Source of the DNA: Paenibacillus sp. YPG26
GTDB taxonomy: Bacteria; Bacillota; Bacilli; Paenibacillales; Paenibacillaceae
NCBI RefSeq assembly: GCF_023704175.1
Contig: NZ_CP084530.1
Location: forward strand, 3,239,501-3,303,500
Length of the DNA: 64,000 bases
Direction of reading: 5' to 3'
Positions 8,134 to 16,029 of the stretch are shown here, in pieces. The notes under the pieces were generated by a model, which ran no database searches, had not been told where the DNA came from, and worked only from the letters and a program-made list of their open reading frames with translations. The position numbers were made by a program, and so were the translations under genes. Every line of letters begins with the position of its first letter. Position 1 is the stretch's first letter.

Positions 8134-8175
8134 AATCGCCCTTCAACATGCCGGGAAGGCAGCTGAAGGGCGATT
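8134..8175 (-). terminator. terminator of the CBM21-protein gene
   Basis: AATCGCCCTTCA / TGAAGGGCGATT makes a perfect 12-base-pair stem, followed on the minus strand by TTCTATATT. It lies about 40 bases past the stop of the CBM21 gene (8218). Confidence 0.75.
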
Positions 8176-8217
8176 ACAGGTCTATTATTTAATGATTATG
8201 ACTTATATAATGATGAC

Positions 8218-8982
8218 TTATCTGTTAACTGTGTAGTTTTGTCCGTAATTGTTATCCCAGTAGGTTTGTCCATTTACAGTGTAAGAGATTGCGTACTTGA
8301 TCTGGGATACATTTGATCCGATGTTGTTGAAGCTGAACTGCCAATCCTGTACAGTTTCTTCTGTGTTGGCCGGTCTGGAGTAAGTAGCATAGCCTTCTTT
8401 AGTTGTGGCCCAGTTATCAGTGGTATACACGATTTTAACCGTTTTGTTGTAAGCGATGTTCTTAACAAATACATTCCCTGTGAAGGTGTTATCGTAGATC
8501 GAACTGGAAGCCAGAAGGACATTCGGTTTGCCAAGAATGGTTGAGCTCAGGTTGAAACGGGTGATGGAATAGTTCTGTCCATTGTTGTTATCCCAGTACG
8601 TTTGGCCGCCTGCTTCATACTTGATTGCAAATTTAATCTCTTGAGCAGTTGAGATCTGCGGGTTCGTTTGGTTCAAGTCGCTGGTGTTGACTGAGAAGCC
8701 CCATTTCTCATGCGAAGCATCTGTAGGACCTACATAGGAAGCGCTAGTGTCATACCACTTGCCATCTCCAGGCGTGTAGTGAATCGTTACGTTCTTTTGG
8801 TAGTTCAGGTTGCTTACCTCGACATTCCCGCTGAAACCCACATATCCATACTTGTAAGCATAAAAATTGGACGAAATCAGTTGAACCGGCTGTTCACTTG
8901 CAAACGCAGATTGTGCAAACGTTAGCGCAAATAGCGCTAAAAAAGTCACACCCGCCAGATACTTCTTCATACTTTTCAACAT
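8218..8982 (-). CDS. secreted protein made of two CBM21 carbohydrate-binding modules
   Basis: After a signal peptide (residues about 1-28, ending AQSAFAS) the 254-residue protein consists of two homologous modules of about 110 residues. Each carries the CBM21 hallmarks: a KNVTIHYT / KTVKIVYTTDNW strand near the start and a closing AIKYEAGGQTYWDNNNGQNY / AISYTVNGQTYWDNNYGQNY motif. CBM21 binds starch or glycogen; eukaryotic glycogen-targeting phosphatase subunits use the same fold. No catalytic, anchoring or SLH domain follows. The ATG at 8982 has AGGAG 9 bases upstream. It is not evidently part of either flanking operon. Confidence 0.85.
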   Translation of the reverse strand: MLKSMKKYLAGVTFLALFALTFAQSAFASEQPVQLISSNFYAYKYGYVGFSGNVEVSNLNYQKNVTIHYTPGDGKWYDTSASYVGPTDASHEKWGFSVNTSDLNQTNPQISTAQEIKFAIKYEAGGQTYWDNNNGQNYSITRFNLSSTILGKPNVLLASSSIYDNTFTGNVFVKNIAYNKTVKIVYTTDNWATTKEGYATYSRPANTEETVQDWQFSFNNIGSNVSQIKYAISYTVNGQTYWDNNYGQNYTVNR

Positions 8983-9397
8983 TCTCTACCATCTCCTATT
9001 ATTTTTATTTGTTTACGCAGTAAAAGTAACATATTTTCTTCCAATATAAAACACATATTTGTTACTTATTCTAAAAATGGTAGTTATTAGGGATAATGTG
9101 CTAATAGAAATAGTGCGTATGACTCCAATTCGTACTCTAAATTTCCTTATTTTTCAAGTCTGTTAACCCTATTATCATGCTTCCCTGTCCAAAGTTGTGC
9201 TCTATTGTATTTGCATCCAAGGAGAGATCAGTGGCGCTTCTTGAATAAATAGGGGTATTCCCTGACTTACAGACGGGTATGGAGGGAGTACAATAATAGC
9301 AGACTTAATAATAGAAGGTCGGGCAGCTTCATTACCCTAACAGGCTTTGAACCGGTTATTGAAGCGTTCTTATATATTCCCAAGGAGGCGCAAGCCG
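8983..9397. other. intergenic region between the CBM21 gene and the nre-type operon
   Basis: The left part carries the AT-rich promoter area of the leftward CBM21 gene. The right part holds the operator and promoter of the GAF gene (listed separately). I see no further gene or hairpin. Confidence 0.5.
9250..9294 (+). promoter_or_regulatory. operator and promoter of the nre-type operon
   Basis: TAGGGGTATTCCCTGA (9250-9265) is a palindrome-like element immediately before a -35-like TTACAG (9267-9272), a 16-base spacer and a -10 TACAAT (9289-9294). The element also contains a NarL-type heptamer (TACCCCT on the other strand) and resembles the site upstream of the reductase operon at 8034-8052. 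Confidence 0.55.
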
Positions 9398-9859
9398 ATG
9401 ATCACAATACTAGATCATATCGAGCAGGAGCTGGACTCCCTGCGGGCACGAACAGGCAGCGATTTCTCGGGTCTGCTTCTCATGGATAACCCGGATACCG
9501 GGCTGCGCTGGAACTTTGTGTCCGGGAACCGGAGCAAACGCAGCAAGCAGATCATTCTGCGTCCGGGCCAGGGGCTGCCAGGACTGGTCATGAGGCTGGG
9601 GCGGCGGGTTGTACTTGACGAATCGCTCCCGGATATCCGCCAGTTACGCTTTGACAATCCCATTATGCTGGCTGAGAATCTGCATGCCGTTGCCGTTATT
9701 CCGATTGTTAAGGAACGGGAGATCCTCGGTCTGGTAATGATCGGCAACCGAAAGCCTACGCTCTACCCGCCTGAGATCATCGAGGTGGTGGAACAGGAGG
9801 CTGAGCTTCTAAGCCCCGTTATCTATGGACAGAAATCCGGTACTCTCACTTCGCGGTGA
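9398..9859 (+). CDS. nreA: GAF-domain protein, NreA-like nitrate receptor
   Basis: The ATG at 9398 follows AAGGAGG and gives a 153-residue protein that is a single GAF domain (SDFSGLLLMDNPDTGLRWNF ... AVAVIPIVKEREILGLVMIG). In staphylococci NreA is a GAF protein of this size that binds nitrate and controls the kinase NreB; here the gene sits just upstream of the matching response regulator and kinase. A stretch of basic residues (SGNRSKRSKQ) lies after the second strand. Its stop codon is part of a terminator hairpin, so it may be made in larger amount than the next two genes. The nitrate-binding role is inferred from synteny. Confidence 0.75.
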   Translation: MITILDHIEQELDSLRARTGSDFSGLLLMDNPDTGLRWNFVSGNRSKRSKQIILRPGQGLPGLVMRLGRRVVLDESLPDIRQLRFDNPIMLAENLHAVAVIPIVKEREILGLVMIGNRKPTLYPPEIIEVVEQEAELLSPVIYGQKSGTLTSR

Positions 9860-9893
9860 ACCCTTTGCTTATTGCTGGGGTTCATTTTTTTTT
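9857..9893 (+). terminator. terminator inside the nre-type operon
   Basis: TGAACCC (9857-9863, including the GAF stop codon) pairs with GGGTTCA (9878-9884), directly followed by nine T. Part of transcription should stop here. A candidate internal promoter, TTGCTG (9872-9877), 17 bases, TATGAT (9895-9900), follows for the regulator and kinase genes. Confidence 0.65.
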
Positions 9894-9926
9894 ATATGAT
9901 ACAAGGACGAGGGGGTACGATCATTA

Positions 9927-10580
9927 ATGATTAGAATTCTGGTAGTAGACGACCATATTGTAGTCCGTTCCGGACTTATGGCACTCCTGAACGGCAAGAA
10001 CGGCATGGAAGTTATCGGAGATGCGGCTGATGGCCAGGAAGCCATTGTGAAAGCACAGGAGCTGAAGCCCGATGTCGTCCTGATGGACTTCAGTATGCCG
10101 CAGGGCATGGACGGACTCACGGCAACCCAGGAGCTGAAGAAGCTTCTTCCTGATATATCAGTGCTTATTCTGACCATGCATGATGATGAAGAGTACCTGT
10201 TCCGGGCGATTCAAGCCGGGGCATCGGGCTATATTTTGAAGAGCGCACCTCACGATGAGCTCGTGACCGCGATCCTGTCTGTGGCCACCGGAAGTGCCTA
10301 CCTCTATCCTACTGCAACCAAACGCCTGATGAATGAATACCTGGATGCGATGAAGAATGGGGAATCCCAGGGCGCTTTCGATATCCTGTCCGACCGGGAA
10401 CGGGAGATTCTATCCTGGGTAGCCAAGGGTTATTCCAATAAAGAAATTGCCGAGCACCTGATTATTAGTGTGAAGACCGTAGAGACGCATAAAAGCAATC
10501 TGATGGAGAAGCTGGGGCTCAAGACCAGGCCCGACCTGGTGAAGTACGCCATGAAGAAGGGAATGCTTAATTTTGAATAA
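9927..10580 (+). CDS. nreC: NarL/LuxR-family response regulator, NreC-like
   Basis: A 217-residue two-domain regulator. The receiver domain (1 to about 120) has the acidic pair Asp8-Asp9, the phospho-acceptor Asp54 (VVLMDFSMP), and the conserved Thr and Lys (LILTM, YILKSA). A LuxR-type helix-turn-helix follows (about 150-217; LSDREREILSWVAKGYSNKE, IISVKTVETHKSNLMEKLGL). Its gene overlaps the kinase gene by 8 bases, so the two proteins form a pair. By analogy with staphylococcal NreC it should bind the G/C palindromes upstream of its own operon and of the reductase operon when nitrate is present or oxygen is low. Confidence 0.88.
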   Translation: MIRILVVDDHIVVRSGLMALLNGKNGMEVIGDAADGQEAIVKAQELKPDVVLMDFSMPQGMDGLTATQELKKLLPDISVLILTMHDDEEYLFRAIQAGASGYILKSAPHDELVTAILSVATGSAYLYPTATKRLMNEYLDAMKNGESQGAFDILSDREREILSWVAKGYSNKEIAEHLIISVKTVETHKSNLMEKLGLKTRPDLVKYAMKKGMLNFE

Positions 10581-11703
10581 AGATCGTTCATATCGTGATT
10601 CGGGAGACATCTTGGGCAAAAGCGTGAATACATTGCTCGACCAGCTTGGCGATCATCTGAATGATTCAATCTTTGAGGAGAAGCTAAGGGATTCGCTTCA
10701 GATGCTGTCGGACCTTAAATTTGCACTTGATGAATCCTCCATCGTAGCCGTAACGGACAATAAGGGAATGATTATCTACGTAAATGATAAATTCTGCGAC
10801 ATCTCGCAGTATTCCCGCAGTGAACTGCTTGGACAAGATCACCGCATCATTAACAGCGGTTATCATGACAAGACGTTCATACGTGACCTCTGGCGGACCA
10901 TCAACCAGGGGCAAGTCTGGCGCGGAGAGATTAAGAACCGGGCCAAGGACGGCTCTTACTACTGGGTGGATACCACCATTGTGCCTTTCCTTGGTGATGA
11001 CGGACGCCCTTATCAATTCCTGGCCATCCGTAACGAAATCACGAAGCAGAAGGACTCCGAGGAGGCACTCCAGTTCATGGTCACTCAGGTGATGAACATT
11101 CAGGAGAATGAACGAAAGCGCTTCTCAAGAGAGCTTCATGATGGAATCGGACAGAGCCTGTTCTCTCTTGTAATTCAGCTGGATCAGCTTATTGCGGCGG
11201 GGCACTCTCCGGGCGAGCTGGAATCGCTGCGTAAATACGTGACAGGCATCATGGAGGACGTTCGCGGCATGGCCTGGGAGATGCGCCCGTCCGTTCTCGA
11301 TGATCTCGGGGTTGTACCCGCGCTTCGTACTTATATCGATAATTATTCCAGGCATTACGGCATGTCCGTCACCTTCAACTGCACACTTAGAAGGCGCCTG
11401 GATGTGAACATGGAGACAACCATATACCGCGTTATTCAGGAAGCGTTGACCAACATTGCCAAATACGCCGACGTATCCGAGGCGGCCGTATCCCTGCTTG
11501 ATGAGCCCCGTGAAGTGCTTGTCCTGATCCGGGATGAGGGCATGGGCTTTGCAAGCCGGCACGAAGGCGGCGGCGTGGGACTGCTCAGCATGGAGGAACG
11601 GGCGCGCAGTGTGGGCGGAACGTTGACTATCCAGTCTGAGCCAGGCAAAGGAACCACAATTGAGCTGCGTATTCCGAAGCAAACATCGGATTCAACTGAT
11701 TAA
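10573..11703 (+). CDS. nreB: PAS-containing sensor histidine kinase, NreB-like
   Basis: A cytoplasmic kinase of 376 residues starting at a TTG inside the end of the regulator gene. A helical N-terminus (1-50) precedes a PAS domain (about 52-165), then a HisKA_3 dimerisation domain with the phospho-acceptor His189 in SRELHDGIGQ, and a HATPase_c domain (VIQEALTNIAKYADVSEA; RDEGMGF; GGGVGLLSMEERARSVGG; GKGTTIEL). No membrane helix. Staphylococcal NreB senses oxygen with a [4Fe-4S] cluster on four PAS cysteines; here the PAS has only one cysteine (FCDIS), so the signal must be sensed differently, perhaps by a bound flavin or heme or through the GAF protein. Name given by synteny. Confidence 0.85.
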   Translation: MNKDRSYRDSGDILGKSVNTLLDQLGDHLNDSIFEEKLRDSLQMLSDLKFALDESSIVAVTDNKGMIIYVNDKFCDISQYSRSELLGQDHRIINSGYHDKTFIRDLWRTINQGQVWRGEIKNRAKDGSYYWVDTTIVPFLGDDGRPYQFLAIRNEITKQKDSEEALQFMVTQVMNIQENERKRFSRELHDGIGQSLFSLVIQLDQLIAAGHSPGELESLRKYVTGIMEDVRGMAWEMRPSVLDDLGVVPALRTYIDNYSRHYGMSVTFNCTLRRRLDVNMETTIYRVIQEALTNIAKYADVSEAAVSLLDEPREVLVLIRDEGMGFASRHEGGGVGLLSMEERARSVGGTLTIQSEPGKGTTIELRIPKQTSDSTD

Positions 11704-11729
11704 GAATCTAATCTCCTATTCTTCAGGCA

Positions 11730-11760
11730 AATAACCGGAAGCTGCCAGCTTCCGGTTATT
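11730..11760 (+). terminator. terminator of the nre-type operon
   Basis: AATAACCGGAAGCT / AGCTTCCGGTTATT is a perfect 14-base-pair stem with a 3-base loop, followed by TGTGTTCTCTT, 27 bases after the kinase stop. Confidence 0.85.
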
Positions 11761-11872
11761 TGTGTTCTCTTAACTAGCCGGTAATCCAGACTCCTTCTTC
11801 CCCGTTGTCATGATCTGCAGCAAATCCGAATATGGAAGAAAGAATCTGTCTTTCAGAAAGGTTGCTGATGAC

Positions 11873-12772
11873 ATGCTCGACTGCATTATTATTGGCGGCG
11901 GACCCGCAGGACTCAGTGCGGCCCTCGTCCTGGGCAGAGCCAGAAGAAAAGTCATTCTATTCGATGATGAGCGCCCAAGAAACGCCGTTACGCGGGAGTC
12001 GCACGGCTTCATTACAAGGGATGGAACGACCCCCGCTGAATTCAGGCAGCTGGCCCATCAGGATATCCGCAAATATACTTCTGTAGAATTCCGTACCGAA
12101 CGCGTCACAGATACCATTAGGCATACGGATTTCGTGGAAGTTACGACTTCGAGGGGTGCGGTCTACCATACGAGGAAGCTATTGCTCGCCACAGGACTCA
12201 AGGAGGTGCTGCCAGATATCCCCGGAATTCAGGACTATTACGGCAGGAGCCTATTCAGCTGTCCTTATTGTGATGGCTGGGAACGGCGTGATCAGCCGCT
12301 CGCCATCATCTCGGATGATGAGGTGCAAGCCCGTCATCTGGTGGTTGTCCTCTGGAATTGGAGCCGTCAGCTGCTGGTCTGCACAAATGGCAAATATGCT
12401 CTGTCTCTGGAATTCAAGGAAGCCCTGCGCAGGAAGAATATTACCTTTAACGAACACCCAATTATTAACCTGGCGGGCCATGGCGGACAGCTCGAGCGGA
12501 TCCGGTTCAGCAGCCATGAAGAAGCCATTCTGTCAGGAGGCTTCATTACACCGGAATGGTTCCAGTCCTCCAAATTCGGGGAATCACTCGGCTGTGCCAA
12601 GAGTCAGTCCGGCGGCATTGTTACCGATGAATATGGCAGAACGAGTATCCCCCACGTCTATGCGGCTGGCGATACTTCGCTCATCTCCCCTTCCCAGGTT
12701 ATCATTGCGGCCGGAGAAGGCAGTCGGGCGGCGATCGGAATAAATACAGATCTGGCGCATGAGGAATTCTGA
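11873..12772 (+). CDS. thioredoxin-reductase-like flavoprotein with degenerate NADPH motif
   Basis: The start at 11873 gives a 299-residue protein beginning directly with the FAD Rossmann motif (IIIGGGPAGLSAAL). A thioredoxin-reductase redox pair CPYC (Cys130, Cys133; CPYCDGWERR) and the C-terminal FAD motif (TSIPHVYAAGDTSLISPSQV) are present. The second Rossmann motif, expected as GxGxxA for NADPH, reads AIISDDEVQA (about 145-152), so the glycines are missing. The family includes small bacterial flavoprotein reductases and dithiol oxidases rather than true TrxB. The gene stands alone after a terminator and converges with deformylase. Whether it uses NADPH is doubtful. Confidence 0.8.
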   Translation: MLDCIIIGGGPAGLSAALVLGRARRKVILFDDERPRNAVTRESHGFITRDGTTPAEFRQLAHQDIRKYTSVEFRTERVTDTIRHTDFVEVTTSRGAVYHTRKLLLATGLKEVLPDIPGIQDYYGRSLFSCPYCDGWERRDQPLAIISDDEVQARHLVVVLWNWSRQLLVCTNGKYALSLEFKEALRRKNITFNEHPIINLAGHGGQLERIRFSSHEEAILSGGFITPEWFQSSKFGESLGCAKSQSGGIVTDEYGRTSIPHVYAAGDTSLISPSQVIIAAGEGSRAAIGINTDLAHEEF

Positions 12773-12800
12773 ATTCTGAAATTCAGCAGCAAATCAAAAA

Positions 12801-12847
12801 GGGGTTATCCAGAGCAGGCTTCTAACAACCTGATCTTGGATAGCCCC
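12801..12847. terminator. shared terminator between the flavoprotein and def genes
   Basis: GGGGTTATCCA (12801-12811) pairs with TTGGATAGCCCC (12836-12847) with one bulge; A-rich flanks on the left give a T-run for the leftward def gene. Confidence 0.7.
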
Positions 12848-12878
12848 TAACTTCCTGGTGCTCCTATAGACGTATCAT

Positions 12879-13460
12879 TTAATAAAGACTGGAAATCTGT
12901 ACATGCTCTGGCAGCTTGAATGGATTGTCCGGGTTGATCCGGTCATAGAACATGATGCCGTCAAGATGGTCAAGCTCATGCTGCATGACTATAGCAGGGA
13001 AGCCCTTGAAGCGGAGCTTCAGTTCATTGCCTTCCTCGTCATAGGCTTTGAGCTGAATCTTCTCATAGCGGGGAACGAATCCCTGAATGCTGCGATCCAC
13101 AGACAAGCAGCCTTCACTCTCAGGCAGATAGGTCATCGCCGCAGAATGACTGATCACCTTAGGATTGAACAAGGCATACTCCTGGGTCTGCCCCTTCTCA
13201 TCCACCAAATAAGCCGCGAACATCCGCTTGTTGAGGCCAATCTGATTGGCTGATAAGCCGACTCCCGCGCGAAGCTTATATTTCTTCGCAATCTCCTCAT
13301 CCTGGCTGTTCTTCAGGAACTGCATCATTGCCGCCATCTCAGCCCGGTCCTCTTCACTTGGAGGCAGGCTTACCGGCTCCGTCTTCACGCGAAGGATCGG
13401 ATCACCCTCACGTACAATATCATCCATCATTATGAAATAATCGCGGGTAAATTTACTCAT
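12879..13460 (-). CDS. def: peptide deformylase
   Basis: Removes the N-terminal formyl group from new proteins, using a metal bound by one cysteine and two histidines. All three motifs are visible: GVGLSANQIG, EGCLSV (metal Cys) and QHELDHLDG (HExxH). The length of about 193 residues and the insert between strands match the Gram-positive type 2 enzyme. The ATG at 13460 has AAGG 8 bases upstream; two upstream in-frame ATGs are less well placed. It is a single gene, not next to fmt. Confidence 0.95.
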   Translation of the reverse strand: MSKFTRDYFIMMDDIVREGDPILRVKTEPVSLPPSEEDRAEMAAMMQFLKNSQDEEIAKKYKLRAGVGLSANQIGLNKRMFAAYLVDEKGQTQEYALFNPKVISHSAAMTYLPESEGCLSVDRSIQGFVPRYEKIQLKAYDEEGNELKLRFKGFPAIVMQHELDHLDGIMFYDRINPDNPFKLPEHVQISSLY

Positions 13461-13713
13461 AGCAGAGACCTTCATCCACCTTTTCCTACTGTTTTTATAC
13501 GGCAGCCTTATTGCAGCATCAAGCATGCCGCGACTAAATTATTTTAAACCTATCACTTCAAGCTGTTCCTGTCAAAATATGCGGATAACCAGCAGCAGAG
13601 CGAACCCTATAATATATTCATCCGGGGCATGTCCTATTTCTCCCTTGTCATGAATAAGCTGTACAAGCAGGTTCACTCAAGTTCATATACATGGCAGGAG
13701 GAATGACAACCCT

Positions 13714-14340
13714 ATGGATATTCTCAGCTGTTTGTTATTAGGACTATCTTTATCAGCACCAATCGGGCCTATTAATGCGGCCCAGCTCGACCGCGGGATA
13801 CGCGGCGGCTTCTGGCCCGCGTGGCTGCTGGGCCTCGGAGCGGTTATGGCCGATATCGTCTACATTCTTCTGGTCTATTTCGGGGTCGTGCATTTCGTGG
13901 ACACTCCGTTCGTCAAATCCTTTCTCTGGCTCTTTGGATTCTTCGTCCTTGTGTATATCGGTATCGAGAGCCTGCTTACCGCACAAAAAATAACGCTTCA
14001 GGAAACCCGAAGCGCGGAGTCTTTATCTAGATCCTTTGCTGCCGGGTTCTTCATGTCCCTCTCGAATCCGATCTCAATCCTGTTCTGGCTGGGCATTTAC
14101 GGCTCCATACTAGCGGACACAGCGGCTACTTACGCGCCGAAGGAGCTCATGATATTCAGTGCTGCCGTCTTGTCAGGTGTCCTTTTATGGGATATCACGA
14201 TGGCTTCCCTGGCCAGCGCGTTCCGCAGATGGCTGACGGCCCGCCTGTTGAAGGCGATCTCCGTTATCTCCGGTCTATCCCTGATCGGATTTGGTCTGTA
14301 CTTCGGGTTCGAAGCGGCTAAAATATTGTTCTTCAGGTAG
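13714..14340 (+). CDS. LysE/RhtB-family amino-acid exporter
   Basis: A 208-residue membrane protein with about six helices and the LysE-family opening motif (LSAPIGPINAAQLDRGIRGG; the P-x-GP-x segment in the first helix). The middle helix pair carries FFMSLSNPISILFWLGIYGS, also typical. Such proteins export basic or hydrophobic amino acids or related molecules by proton exchange. AGGAGGA lies about 12 bases before the ATG. It converges with the APC permease gene, 9 bases apart. Substrate cannot be read from sequence. Confidence 0.9.
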   Translation: MDILSCLLLGLSLSAPIGPINAAQLDRGIRGGFWPAWLLGLGAVMADIVYILLVYFGVVHFVDTPFVKSFLWLFGFFVLVYIGIESLLTAQKITLQETRSAESLSRSFAAGFFMSLSNPISILFWLGIYGSILADTAATYAPKELMIFSAAVLSGVLLWDITMASLASAFRRWLTARLLKAISVISGLSLIGFGLYFGFEAAKILFFR

Positions 14341-14349
14341 CCCGGTGCC

Positions 14350-15735
14350 TTAGTGAGCACCGCCACGCTTTCTTCTCAGCATGACTCTGCGGGAGTCCCG
14401 TTTCTGCTTCTGTTTCTGCTTCTTCCACACGAGGGTCTGCATAAGCAGGGTTACACAGCCGATGACACCCACAAAGATAAGACTGCCCCAGAACCCGGGG
14501 CGGCTCGTCTCATGCAGCAGCGTTCCCCCTACCGCAAGCCCGATCAGAGCCATGCCCAGGAACCGCTTGATCTGCCCGAATACCGTCAATTTCAGCAGCT
14601 TGCCAGAAGTGATTAGAATGAATAACCAGTTGTACAGCAGCAGCAGCCCTGCCCCTGTGGTTACATATTCATAGATTTTGCCCGGCATAACCAGAGCAAG
14701 TATAATTGAAGCAACGAGGCCCGCCGCGGTAAGCGCGATGGCGTACAGCGGATGCTTCTTTTTCACCTTTTTGGCGAACAGGGGCGGTGCATCCTTATCT
14801 TCCGCAAGCGTCACCAGCATGGTTGTAACCGCGAATAGAGACGCGACCATCGTGGAGAATCCCGCAATAATCAGCACCGCATTGAACAAGTGCGGGATGA
14901 AGGGCAGCGGATAATTAGCCAGTGCGGTAATGAAGGGACTCTTCTTGGGTATGAATGCATCCCAGGAGACGATGGTGACGGCCAGCCCGAGCGATAAGAT
15001 ATAGAGGGTAGTGAGCAGCAGCAGCATGACTCTCCCCGCTTTGGGGGCCTCCTCCAGATTCTTCAGCCGAACAGCCATTAATCCGAGCACCTCAATTCCC
15101 CCGTAGGCATAGAACGCGAAAATAAATGCCGACCACAGCCCCCTGATGCCATGTGGAAGAAAGCTCTGCATCGTATGCGGGAAGGCGGGGGCCCGGCCCG
15201 TTCCCTTGATCCAGCCCATCAGGGCAATGACTGCAATCACGATGAACATCACGATCGCCGCAATCTTAATGATAGACAGAATGTTCTCTAGAGAGTCGAA
15301 GCCTTTGTTGCCGAGCATGATGACAACGAGCCCAAGCACCCCATAGATGGAGGCGAAGACCCACATGGGAATAGCCGGGAACCAGAACCTTGAGAAAATG
15401 GAGAGCGCGGTAAGCTGGCTGCCCATAATAAGCAGCTCAGATCCCCAGTAGACCCAGCCGCTGCTGAAGCCGGCCCATCGGCCGAAGGCCTTTTTGGCAT
15501 AAGAACGAAATGAGCCCTTCTCGGGCTGCTCCGCTGTCATCTTGGCAAGCACATCATATACGGTGAATGTGCCGATTGCCGCAAGCACGAACACAATGAG
15601 AACCGAAGGCCCGCCAACATGCAGCGCAAGACTTGATCCGAGAAAGTAACCGGTTCCTATCGTACAGGCCACGCCGAGCAAAGAGAGCTGCCACCATTTT
15701 AGAGTAGCTTCTTCATTGGAGCTTTGTTTTGTCAT
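14350..15735 (-). CDS. APC-family amino-acid permease
   Basis: A 461-residue, twelve-helix permease of the amino acid-polyamine-organocation family, with the helix-1 GxG break (LLGVACTIGTGYFLGSSLAL), and the helix-6 FIFAFYAYGGIEVLGLMAVR segment. It imports amino acids with protons. The tail after helix 12 is very basic (KKQKQKQKRDSRRVMLRRKR). The gene has its own ribosome site (GAGAGG) and is monocistronic. No riboswitch or T-box is seen in the 294-base gap at 15736-16029, so the substrate is unknown. Confidence 0.9.
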   Translation of the reverse strand: MTKQSSNEEATLKWWQLSLLGVACTIGTGYFLGSSLALHVGGPSVLIVFVLAAIGTFTVYDVLAKMTAEQPEKGSFRSYAKKAFGRWAGFSSGWVYWGSELLIMGSQLTALSIFSRFWFPAIPMWVFASIYGVLGLVVIMLGNKGFDSLENILSIIKIAAIVMFIVIAVIALMGWIKGTGRAPAFPHTMQSFLPHGIRGLWSAFIFAFYAYGGIEVLGLMAVRLKNLEEAPKAGRVMLLLLTTLYILSLGLAVTIVSWDAFIPKKSPFITALANYPLPFIPHLFNAVLIIAGFSTMVASLFAVTTMLVTLAEDKDAPPLFAKKVKKKHPLYAIALTAAGLVASIILALVMPGKIYEYVTTGAGLLLLYNWLFILITSGKLLKLTVFGQIKRFLGMALIGLAVGGTLLHETSRPGFWGSLIFVGVIGCVTLLMQTLVWKKQKQKQKRDSRRVMLRRKRGGAH

Positions 15736-16029
15736 AATAACCTCTCAGTTCGTATATTTTAACTTCATCCGTAGCCTGTAGTGTGGGGAAGGTTGCGTGT
15801 TTTTATGTACCGGAACGGGCTGAAATTCGGACAGGCCTTGATCCCGGAATGAGACGAAAGCCCCCCATTGCCTGTGTACTTTCCTCCTATTTTGACTGCT
15901 TTTTAACCGTTTTATGATAAGAAAAGAAGGAATTTACAGATTTATTGTTTAATAGCCCCTTAAAGAAGTGTAAAACATATAGAAAAGCTAAATTCAGTCT
16001 TTAACTAGATCGTACCAGGAGAGGATTAA
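15736..16029. other. divergent intergenic region of APC permease and PemK-like gene
   Basis: AT-rich on the right side, with several -10-like TATGAT/TTTAAT stretches and an AGGAGAGG ribosome site before 16030. A G/C-rich stretch on the left has no clear long hairpin. No gene supported. Confidence 0.4.

Noticed and set aside
14342..14362. GGTGC/GCACC hairpin between the LysE and APC genes as terminator
   Set aside because: Only five or six pairs, overlaps the APC stop codon and has no T-run; too weak to list.
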